Source of the DNA: Anthopleura xanthogrammica
Lineage: Eukaryota; Cnidaria; Anthozoa; Actiniaria; Actiniidae
Direction: 5' to 3'
NCBI GenBank assembly: GCA_964019055.1
Contig: OZ025215.1
Location: forward strand, 2,877,001-2,941,000
DNA: 64,000 nucleotides
The notes beneath the pieces are model-generated. The model had not been told where the DNA came from. It worked only from the letters and a program-made list of their open reading frames with translations, and did no database searches. This document shows positions 54,528 to 64,000 of this stretch, in pieces; the first letter of the stretch is position 1, and the number at the start of each line of letters is the position of its first letter. The translations under genes and the position numbers were made by a program.

Positions 54528-57394
54528 TTGATAATGCCTATGTTAATTTGTAAATACGGTTGTATAAAATAAGCAGACTTGTGACCAAATAACCTTATGA
54601 CTAGAAGAATAATAATTTATAACCTTGTCTAATAATCGTTTGTAAAAAGAAAAAAAAAATGAATGAGCGAAAAAAACAAACACGAACGAACGAACGAAAA
54701 CAAAATAAACCAAATAAATAAAAAGTAAAAACTCTGGGATATCCGTCAATTATCGATCGACTATGAAAAAGTACGAAGAACTTTAAAAAAATCAGCTATA
54801 AGGTTAAAGAAATTTCAACCCTAAAAACTGCCTTAGTTACGACATGTTTTTTTCTTTTCAATTTTACCTGTTCACAAGGACCTGAAAATTGCAAACAATT
54901 CTTTTTCAAAATTGTCTTTTTCTTTTCCGATTTTTGTGATGCGTCAAAAAGCCTTAAACTTCAAGGTCGCAAGTAGTTAGCCTCCTTTGCAGACGTTCTT
55001 AATGTCGTCACGTCAAGCGTCTGCGCAGGAGGCTAGCAAGCAGTCGACTGCAGGTATTTTACTTACATGAAATTCGTTTTATTCATTTGTCTATCTCTCT
55101 TTGAACATTAAAGATGTTAATTCTAGATAAATCGTGTTCATATAAGATAAATCGGATCTTAAATTTTAGGAACTGTGCTCCAAAATTTGCTCCTATTATA
55201 TTTGTATTTCGCCCCTCTTGAACATCTTAGCTCGATCTGCGAATGGATCGAGATACAACAGGGCGGATCATTCTTTCCGTGATTACTTTCAGGGTAGCAA
55301 ATTTAATCAAAAATATAGTTGCATTTATCACATTTATTATATACAACCCTTATTTATCACTGTTGTAAATCCATTTTTTAAAACAAATGTTAAGCTGCAG
55401 TCACACGAGCAATTTTTCCTTGACACTTTTATTTGTTCGTGTAGAAGAAAGTGGAAAAGTGGCAAGTATATCCTCGATCGACTGAATTACAAGTGTGAAA
55501 AACGGATAATAAAAGATATAAATCTATACAATTATAAGCTTAATTACAATAAAACTATTAAGTAAGTAAGTAAACTTTGTTTAAACACGCTAGCCCCGTC
55601 AACTAAAGCTGATTTCCACAAGGGGCGAGTGGATAAAAATCAAATTATGAAAGTTAATATTAAAATATGATAACTGAAGAAATATATAACTATAATACTG
55701 TATATAATAATCTAATTTGACACTATAATATTAATAAATTCTATGCAGCATGATGAAATATAAGAGTTCTTTGAGCGGTTGGTCTTGTAAGGTGAGGTAA
55801 TTAAGAAAAATAACATTTTTAACTGAGAAGGAACTGCAAACGCATTTTTTTATTTAACAGCCATAATCGTACCCAGAGCCTTCTCAGCTTTCTAACCAAA
55901 ACTCCTACGATTTGGATACCTATTGAGTATTGGGACAAGAATGTTTAACAGCTTAACACAGGCTGATGAGAACAGACTCGAAGCCGGTCCAAACACGCTC
56001 AGCCTGAGAAAAGTAAGATAATACATTGAAATTGAAATTGCATTTTTATGAACAAGATTTTATTTAAGGTAATTCCTTTGTTTTGCACTGCGCATTATTC
56101 TGCGCATAAGACTAAAAGCACGGAACCTAAACAGCTTAGCCATTTTACTTGCATATTCTAGGTAAGAATTCTATTAAAAATCAAATTTTACTTTTTTCCA
56201 CTTTTTTGAGTCGAAAAATTGCGATTTTTGTAAAACTCGCCCAAGTTTCCACTCGGGAAAGTGCCAATTTTCGACCATTTTTCGATGTTTTTTCAAAATA
56301 AATTGAAATCGAGAATGGTGATCCCCATTTTTTATTTGAGATTTTTAAGAAACTTGGTTCTGGGAATCATATCAAAATATGAAGGAAACTTTATTGGATA
56401 AGTCTTGAAATATTTTGATGAGAATAGTCAAAGCGTGCGATTCTGAACGTTCGTAGAGTCGCACATACTTGCATTTTTCACTAATATTCAAACTATAATA
56501 GTCAGTCTATTACTTTGATAGATTAAGAAGTATAACCTAGTTAGTAAACTTTGAATTATAGGTAAGTCTTGTTGTAAGGAAGTACTCTGAACTGCGAATA
56601 AAGGTTTTTAATTTCGACCATTTTGCCAAAAACCTATAAATTACATTGCTATATTTGAAGAGCATCTAGCACAAAAACGAGAGTGGTAACCCCCTCTTTT
56701 TATTGCAGTTTTTAAGGGTCCATTACATCATTTATTATATCCATTTTGAAATCACTAGCAAATCCTGTAATCTGATTGGCTCTCAGTAGATTGATTCAAG
56801 CAAGAATCGCACTATTTTGAGTCCGAATCGCATCTTTTTGTCAGCCAATCACAATGCAACACTAGAAAAGGTAACCAATCAGATTACAGGATTGTATGTA
56901 ATCAGCCAATCAGATTACAGCAAATAAGGAACATAAAATGTAGCTTTTTTCAAGTTTGACTGCATTTTTTTGTTACAAAAAGAAACAAAATACCGGCTAT
57001 TTGTTAATAAATACTTTTGTATTTATCACAAATTTAGTGTCTATCTAGTATGATTTCAAAATGGATATAATAAAGTGATAATTGAACTTCGTGTCGTGCA
57101 ATTTTGGTCTGATATCAAACTTGCGATTACAAATCACAATCCCGCTACGCGGTCGTGTGATTTTGTTATCGCACGTTTGATATCAGACCAAATTGCACTC
57201 CACTTAGTTCAATTACCATTATTAATGTCCATGCAAAGTTTAAGAACAAAGTTATTGGCAAAATTTCTTTCGAGGGAATTACCTTAAGATTAATTATTGA
57301 CTGTAAAAGTGCCATTGAACCTTGGAAAATGACGCTCTTTAAATCCATTATCATCCTTATCTTCACCATTATCATCGTCAGTTAAGGGAAATTA
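54528..57394. other. Intergenic region, mostly unique to copy B
   Basis: The first 130 bp can still be matched to copy A (ATAACCTTGTC, AATCGTTTGTAAAAA). After that about 2.7 kb has no counterpart in copy A. It holds a small palindrome at 54974-55042 (TTAGCCTCCTTTGCAGACG and CGTCTGCGCAGGAGGCTA) and the composite element at 56731-57224. I see no supportable gene. Confidence 0.6.
56731..57224. repeat. Composite of two adjacent foldback elements, copy 2
   Basis: Nearly identical to 5567-6057. Part 1 is bounded by TTTATTATATCCATTTTG and CAAAATGGATATAATAAA; part 2 is the TGATATCAAAC/GTTTGATATCA hairpin ending near 57224. Confidence 0.85.
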
Positions 57395-59368
57395 CTAGTG
57401 TAGATACGACTTTAGTTTTTCTTCTTCCTTCTTGAAAACTCCCGCATGATTTCTTGCATAATCTGATAATTCAACAAAATGTTTTTTCTTAGCACGATAC
57501 TCCGCATCATCAACCTTATCTATAGCCTTTCTAAGTAATTCCCTGCGTTCCTTTACCGATGATATAAGTTGAGACTTCCGATAGAAACAACAGGATTCCG
57601 CGAAATTAAGGTGACATTCACGAAAACTAGAAATTGGAGTGCAGGAATCTAAGGCCGAAGCATATACTTGTTTTACGAATGTTTCTGCTCTTTTAATATC
57701 CTCTTCGCTGCATACCAAATCATCTACGACATCACCAGACAGCGAACAGCCCAAATGTAAAAAAGCCATGTTGATACGAGTTTTCTGTTGCATATCCAAT
57801 TTTGATTTTGGAACGTAATCGTCTTCTAGATCATCCAAATCTTGGAGTGCTTTATCAAAGAATAAGATGGCATCATTTTTGAAAGAAGTTCTTAAGTCCT
57901 CTTTCGGCAAATCTTTGAGGTCTTTCTGGCTTTCCATGATTGTGAGCATGGTGCCAAAGTGCACGTAAAATTCTACTGTCAAGATACTTGGGGCAATCTG
58001 TTCGACTTTTGATAGACAATCCCTTGCAATTTCATAACTCTTTTTGTAATTGCCACGAGATCGTTCCATCGCCGAAAGTACAAGTCTTCCCCTTATTTCG
58101 AATATCCGGACTTCTTTCGCTTTCAATAAAAGATCATCAAATTCTGCGAGATGATGTTCGGCTTCCTCGTACTGGCTCTTTCTGTAGTGAAACATGAACC
58201 TCTTTGTTATGAGAACCAAACGCTCCTCGACACCCAAACGCTCCTCGACACCCAAACGCTCCTCGACACCCAAACGCTCCTCGACACCCAAACGCTCTTC
58301 GACACCAGGGGTATAGTCCTGCATCTTTGTGGTACCAACACGTCTAATAAATTCCTCCCACTCGCCGTTATTGATCATTCTTAGCAGTTCCCCATCTAGT
58401 GAGTCACAAGTGCGCCTTAATTCCAGCGAACTCCAATCATATGGTTTTACTCTAGGGGCTATCGTAGTTTTTAGATTCAGGAATTTCCTTTTCCACTCGG
58501 CAAATGTCATCCTCGTTGCTTTGCCATCAACAATGTGGTAACTTTCCGGTTCGCTGGTGAACACGCCCCCTGGGCAAGCAGCTATAAATATCACGATCAC
58601 GAATGTCGATTGGATCGGATTACCTTCGTCGTCTGTTACAGGCTCGAAGGAGATATCCCACTGCCCATGTCTTCCCATCTGTGGTTCGCCACAATATTCA
58701 GGCCATTTCATCTTGTTGATATACTTTCTGATTTTCTTCGTTAAGTCTTCTTTTTCTTCGTCCTTTACCATTTGTCCCTTAACTATTCCCTTGTCGTCTA
58801 CCCCACAGTAAAGACGGCCCCCGCAGCGATTAGCAAACGCCGAGACGTAGTGAGTTAGCTTGTTGCTTTCAAGTCGACTGGCAAGATCTGTGCTTCCTGT
58901 CTGTTCCGATTTCAAATGTTTGAATTGCACTGTCTTTGACTCTGTTATGCCGATAGGACAGTTCAAAATAAACTTAGTTGGAACATTTTTATGGGTTTCA
59001 GTGATATCAATCATTCTGTTGCTGTTTAATATCTCCTTCACGGCTCCAACCTCGAGAGGTGTGACCAACTTCACTTGAGTATCGGTTGGTAAGTAGAGGT
59101 TGTAATTCATCGTACATAACGTGTCACGTCCTTTGACTTCCAAAGTAATTTGGTCGGATGTTTCCCTGGAAATTCTTAATTTTTCACTGACGCCGAAGGT
59201 ACCTAAGAATTTGTCAGAATTCTGCTCATTCGCACGGATGATTGCTCTGGCCATTTTGGTGTTCAGTATCAGTTTACCGCCATTGCTGTTGAGTAGAGCG
59301 CAGACAGACTTATATGCTTTACTCTTGAAATCTTTATCGCTGTCCCACAGCTCTAACACATGCTCCAT
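57395..59368 (-). CDS. Schlafen-like protein (AlbA_2 core plus helical C terminus), copy B
   Basis: A single-exon gene of 657 residues, the tandem duplicate of 29656-31578 and similar throughout. The N-lobe has VCALLNSNGGKLIL (about 22-35). The AlbA_2 lobe has TESKTVQFKHL (142-152, again Gln at the second acidic position) and HYVSAFANRCGGRLYCGVDD (173-192). Near residues 355-385 it has five GVEERL repeats encoded by an 18-bp array where copy A has one unit. The N-terminal 12 residues differ from copy A. The frame is intact despite the duplication and the nearby Polinton, which suggests that it is or recently was functional. Confidence 0.75.
   Translation of the reverse strand: MEHVLELWDSDKDFKSKAYKSVCALLNSNGGKLILNTKMARAIIRANEQNSDKFLGTFGVSEKLRISRETSDQITLEVKGRDTLCTMNYNLYLPTDTQVKLVTPLEVGAVKEILNSNRMIDITETHKNVPTKFILNCPIGITESKTVQFKHLKSEQTGSTDLASRLESNKLTHYVSAFANRCGGRLYCGVDDKGIVKGQMVKDEEKEDLTKKIRKYINKMKWPEYCGEPQMGRHGQWDISFEPVTDDEGNPIQSTFVIVIFIAACPGGVFTSEPESYHIVDGKATRMTFAEWKRKFLNLKTTIAPRVKPYDWSSLELRRTCDSLDGELLRMINNGEWEEFIRRVGTTKMQDYTPGVEERLGVEERLGVEERLGVEERLGVEERLVLITKRFMFHYRKSQYEEAEHHLAEFDDLLLKAKEVRIFEIRGRLVLSAMERSRGNYKKSYEIARDCLSKVEQIAPSILTVEFYVHFGTMLTIMESQKDLKDLPKEDLRTSFKNDAILFFDKALQDLDDLEDDYVPKSKLDMQQKTRINMAFLHLGCSLSGDVVDDLVCSEEDIKRAETFVKQVYASALDSCTPISSFRECHLNFAESCCFYRKSQLISSVKERRELLRKAIDKVDDAEYRAKKKHFVELSDYARNHAGVFKKEEEKLKSYLH
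58218..58312. repeat. 18-bp tandem repeat inside the Schlafen-like gene
   Basis: Five units of the 18-mer with CGCTCCTCGACACCCAAA (plus-strand reading), in frame, encode GVEERL on the minus strand. Copy A has a single corresponding unit, so the expansion occurred after the duplication or copy A contracted. Confidence 0.9.
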
Positions 59369-62300
59369 TTGAAGACAGAAGTGTTGTTGATCAAAGTCAC
59401 CAAAATGGCATGAGTTGCGTGCTTATTTTGGGTTATAGCAAGTGTCAATAACAGAAAAATGAGTTCGCCATTTCTACTTCCTGATTCTCAGAAACGGGAA
59501 CGATGGGGACTTGCTGTTCGTAGAAACATGAACTGACAAATCACAGCACGATTCGGTGTTTATCGCCCCAATCCCCTTTCTTACAAAAACACGCGGTTTA
59601 ACGAAGAACCCAGATATTAAGCACGCACTCCATGTGTTATTTGACAAATTTGTTAATAATTTGACTCACAACCTGAATACGACATTTGACTGTTGATTGG
59701 ATTCATATTTGGATTTACGTTGAGCAGGAATAACAGTTTTCAACGGTTTCAAGTTCGGCATGGTGAAGATGGCGTTCGTGGATGGAGTTCGTTTTGTTCA
59801 CCGGCTATTCTCTGATCTTGCATTTGTTTACGCTGTTCCTTATGCGAGGAAAATTTTGATAACAGTCCTGTAAATCATTTAATCGTGGGTCTACATCCTG
59901 GTATTCTCTCAAGATAGTCAAAACAACGATCTTTGACATCTTTGCTGCTCGAGGCCTCGAGTGCTAAATAGAATTGGCTTAGAAAAACATGCACTCGACA
60001 TGAACCATAGCCTAGCTGCGTGCAGCCCGACTTTAACTCTGGTTAAGACGGGCTTAACTACAGTCACGTTCGGAAGTACGCAGGCTACTTGGACCATGGA
60101 AGGCTAGGAATGAAAAGCAAAGGACTGCTCCGCCAGGTGAGTTATCCAATACATGTACTTCTATAATTTTCCATCTGTAACTTTCGGGGGGCTATACTTA
60201 TTTTCTGCATTGAGTTTTCACCTAGAATGCTGTGCTGTGTTTGATACAGAGCTGATTTCAGGTCATCCCTTTAATGTAGAAACACATGAGATGCTTTATT
60301 TATTGTGATTTATTTAGTTCTGTAGCTAGTCCTAACCCTGTAGCCAAAAACCTGGATCTTCCCCTGCAAAGTGGTCACATTTTTGCCTGGATTGGTGCTT
60401 AGATCATCTGTTCGTAGCACTGATCTACTGCCCCATCTGTCCCTTAGCCCCAATAAACTGTCCTAAATGTCCCCTGCCCTGATCAAATGTTATCACTGGT
60501 ACTGATCTACTGTATGTGCTTAGCCTTGATAGTACCTAGCCCTGATCAAATTAAACATTTACAATATATTATTATAATTGTTATCACTATCTGCATTATC
60601 ACTATCACTATCTGCACTATCACTTATCACTATCCGCACTATCACTATCACTATCACTATTATTATTATTATTATTATTATTGATATTATTATTATTATT
60701 ACTATTATTATTATTATTATACTTCATATCTTACAAAGAATATTGCAGAAAATACATTTCTGTGCAATATATACTCTATCTTTTCAATCCTCTATTATTA
60801 TTATTATTAATATTGTTATCATTATTATATCTATCCCTCTTAACTAAATCAAATAACTAACTAATGGGAGGATTTAAACATTTATTGCCTGTTAATATAT
60901 AAACTTATAGATATATAGAGCACAAACACTAAACATTTACAACAGTTTTCACTAATTGGTACTATAAATATCAGATCAGAAAACATTACTAAAAATTATT
61001 ACATTTTTAGTAATATTTAGAATTTCTATATACTGTACATGTAGCAAGGTTATAGGGTTTGATGATTGATTTGATGAGTGGTAGGTGCATGTAGGTGATC
61101 AGTGCTTAAAGTATAAATGAGAGAGGGACAGAAAGGACATAATGGCATTATGCCAGCAATTAATGATGGCATTGGCATACTATGCCTTTTTTAGTTGCAA
61201 GTCGAGATTGGAGTTGTCACGGATGATAAATTATAGTTTTGCTATGTGTGGCAACTCCAACCTCACCTATTATTTGTGGTCACTGGAATGGAACTGTAAA
61301 AAAGTCTTTTCTCTTTAATTTTCTTATTTTCTTTTCTTTATTAGTTTTCTTATTTTGTAAATTTAGATTCGTTTGAATAGGTGTATTTATAGTTATCAAA
61401 ACTAGGTCATCACTGAATTTGAAGCTATGTTTCCCACATTCTATTCCCCCATGATAATAATAGACCCCTTGCAGCACATTAGAATGCAGCTCAATTTGGA
61501 GGGCAAAACAATAGGTTAATCCAATTCCCAGGAGATTTTAATTCTTTTTTTTTTGTCTTCCAAGTTGAGCTGTCACATTTAGGTTCCACCTTTGTTTCTA
61601 ATCTTGAAAAGGTACATGCTTTTTGGTTGAAACAGAAATAAAGCTAAAGTTTGATTTGTAAATTAAAAAGTGAAATATAATATGAAAAAATTATTAATTT
61701 TTGAAATTGGTGTGAAAAGCCTTACCAGATGATGAAGTTAAGCAGCCATAATTATAGGAACAAGTATTTAATTTACATCCATGTGAAAAATGTCTTTATA
61801 TAATATTAAGTTGGATAACAATTTTCATATGCCAATTAACAATTTTTCCATATTTCACATGGTCCCTAATATTTCACATGCATATGAAAAGGTATTAATT
61901 GTTATCTCATGTCATCTCATTTTATTTATTTTATCTTATTTTATTTGTCCATTCTTATTAAAATAAATAAAGAAATAGCTGAAACACACAGTCTTGGCTT
62001 CTACTTTTCACATGATTACGTTTTTCAAAATTTTAGCTCTGTTATACGAATAAATATTTTTGACCTTGCTAAGGGCCTGCTTTCAGCCAGTACTATATAT
62101 ATATAAATGAACTGTATATAGTTAACCTGCTTTTTATTGAAGTTTGTTCTCTGTTTCCTTGTATCACTAAAATTCTTCAATGACAAATTAAGACAGACCA
62201 ACTTAATTTGCATAAGACATAATTAAGCTTTGTGGAGACCTGTATAACTCATGTGGACAACCAACACAAATGCTTAGTGTTGCAGTGAAGTTTAATACCA

Positions 62301-63878
62301 CCTGAGTTCCAAAGATCAAACAAAATTATTGTATTCTAAAAGGCCATGGCTTTGGCATTATAACATCATACACCAAATGCCTAACATATTCTAAATAAGA
62401 AGTGTAATGGCTGTTTGGTTACCTATTTCCTAGCCAGTTATATTTTGAATTCATTTGCAATTTCTTCTGCTTTTTTGACAGTTTGTGTGGGTTCTGGGCA
62501 GATTGTTGTCATCATACATGATGAAACATACATGTTGAAATTCAGTGATTGGATATATTGCTTGCTTGAGCTAGAACATAGCCCTGGAGTACTGACTGGC
62601 CTCTCCAATTTTTGGTTGAGATTGAATACACAATTTCATTTACCTGCTCAAGCTAACTAAAGACTAAACTGCCAAACCTACTAATACAGTGAGTAAAAAT
62701 GCACTAAATTTTATTGGGGTATCTCACTGCAGTCTGACCCTTTGCATAAATGGCTTAATCATATAGAGTGCATCCTGAGCCTCACAATACTACAATGGAA
62801 CAATAGGTTCTTCCACATGTCTTTTGTTTTCATGCACACAAGGGAGGCTAAGAATGTTCTGCATAGGATTAGCACATGCATTTATGCTAAGGAGCTATGT
62901 CAGTCAATGATAAGCATGCAAGCTTGTTAGTCATTTAAAAGATTACTCCCTTCTCATTGGCTGGGACATCCCCCCCAAAATCAATATATTTTTAAATTGA
63001 GTATTGTTTTAACCAAGACATCAAAGGATGGCAAAAATAATTAATATATATATTTGTTATTTGTTATTATAATGACAGATTCTTGCAATCAGGCTTATAT
63101 TGCAAATAGCAATCAAAACATTTCAATGTCATTCAATATCATATTCAACTATTCCAAAAATTGTTGTCCAGGGTGAAAGCAACAAGAAAGAAGATGACAA
63201 CTTTATCATCATGATCATCATCATGATCATCAACATCAATCACCACCACCATCATCAATCACCACCACTATCATCATGATCACCATCATCATCATGATCA
63301 CCATCATCATCATGATCACCATCATCATCAGTGGTATTTCAGAATTTATCTATATGAGCATGCGCAATCAATACTGTATTTTACCTTGAATGAATGAATT
63401 AACTAGGAGAAAGTCCCAATGCCCTTTGCGGTCATCAGGTTCTTGCTTGTTGCTTTCACCCTGGACAACAATTTTTGGAATATCATATAGTTATCATGAC
63501 ATACCCATCCAGGCCCCGATCCAGGTACTGGGGATGCTTTGGAGTTGTTTGTAGATGTTGAAATAGCATATGGAGATAACCCCGAGGCACTAGAGGTGGC
63601 ACCATCATATGCAGAGGTAGATTAGTTTCTGATTGGCCCTGAGACTGATTTTTCATCTGCACACTCTTTTTTCTAACTCTTCCAGACGGATTGAACTTGT
63701 TGGAACTTAATTTGTAAAGCTGCTTCGTGGAACTGAAGTGCATCATCCTAGCCAAAACATTTATTAAAACAAAAGCCTTCCAAACAAAATGCACTCGTTA
63801 TCTAGGGGAATCGGCAAACGGCAGACGGCCTCATTTGACTTGGATCAGTGTCTGCATTATTATGCAACCTTTGTCGTT
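59369..63878. other. Non-coding part of duplication copy B
   Basis: Counterpart of 31579-36322, with shortened microsatellites (CTATCA/ATT at 60585-60825; ATC at 63205-63330), loss of the poly-G tract (only six G near 60185) and many small indels. I see no supportable gene. Confidence 0.6.
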
Positions 63879-64000
63879 ATAAGCAGTGAAAACTAATCAC
63901 AATCAATTCGAGGAGCTAGATAAAGACGAACTTACAAGTAATAAGTTAAAGTAAAGGAATGTGTGGTAAAACTTACGTCTGATGATGATAATTTAGCTGT
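63879..64000. other. Sequence beyond the duplication
   Basis: The last 122 bases do not match copy A or the junction. I see no feature in them. Confidence 0.5.

Larger units (their letters stand above)
36348..63878. repeat. Tandem segmental duplication, copy B, carrying the Polinton insertion
   Basis: Starts 25 bp after copy A ends, with TTCTATTCTCGGACGTGC, and ends at about 63878 with TTTGTCGTT. Without the 15.2-kb Polinton it is about 12.3 kb. Relative to copy A it has lost discoidin-vWA exons 4-5 (26093-26973 replaced by about 280 bp) and gained about 2.7 kb of unrelated sequence at 54660-57360. Confidence 0.9.

Noticed and set aside
55218..55565. A 115-residue plus-strand frame in the region unique to copy B
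   Set aside because: No recognisable domain, AT-driven composition and no splice or start context; likely chance.

Overview
The window looks like nuclear DNA of an invertebrate animal, most likely an anthozoan cnidarian. It has small exons with GT/AG introns, AT-rich introns packed with foldback/TIR transposons, SINE- and LINE-like relics and microsatellites, and Polinton protein families that I associate with cnidarian genomes. The cnidarian assignment is inference; the eukaryotic gene structure is seen directly.

Region 1 (456-21197, + strand): the 3' 31 exons of SMC2, the condensin ATPase, joining in one open frame of 1111 codons to the stop. The first exons (head, Walker A) lie upstream of base 1. 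Its introns hold many short inverted-repeat elements, minisatellites and a 198-bp tandem triplication that copied part of an exon.

Region 2 (23306-28482, +): a complete eight-exon gene for a 380-residue secreted protein with signal peptide, F5/8 type C (discoidin) domain and a vWA domain that has lost its MIDAS metal site. It is followed by an intronless minus-strand Schlafen-like gene (29656-31578).

Region 3: a segment of about 11.5 kb (24847-36322), holding most of the discoidin-vWA gene and the Schlafen-like gene, is repeated in tandem at 36348-63878. In the second copy the discoidin-vWA gene is a pseudogene (no first two exons, exons 4-5 deleted), while the Schlafen-like gene (57395-59368) stays open.

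Region 4 (39292-54527): inside the second copy, 22 bp after the pseudogene's stop, sits a 15.2-kb Polinton/Maverick element with 423-bp nearly identical terminal inverted repeats and a TTGAT(A) target duplication. It carries protein-primed DNA polymerase B, a DDE integrase, a probable double jelly-roll capsid protein, an A32-type packaging ATPase, a candidate minor capsid protein, a run of small membrane/coiled-coil proteins (several related to each other), a large membrane-anchored protein of unknown function, and right-arm genes including a NUMOD-like protein. The polymerase is split by a frameshift with an apparent internal loss, and one right-arm gene has an in-frame stop, so this copy is probably not autonomous. 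No maturation protease was recognised.

The rest (21198-23305, 31579-36347, 54528-57394, 59369-64000) is intergenic DNA with repeats and microsatellites. Coordinates of splice junctions were read by eye from GT/AG sites and reading-frame phase.
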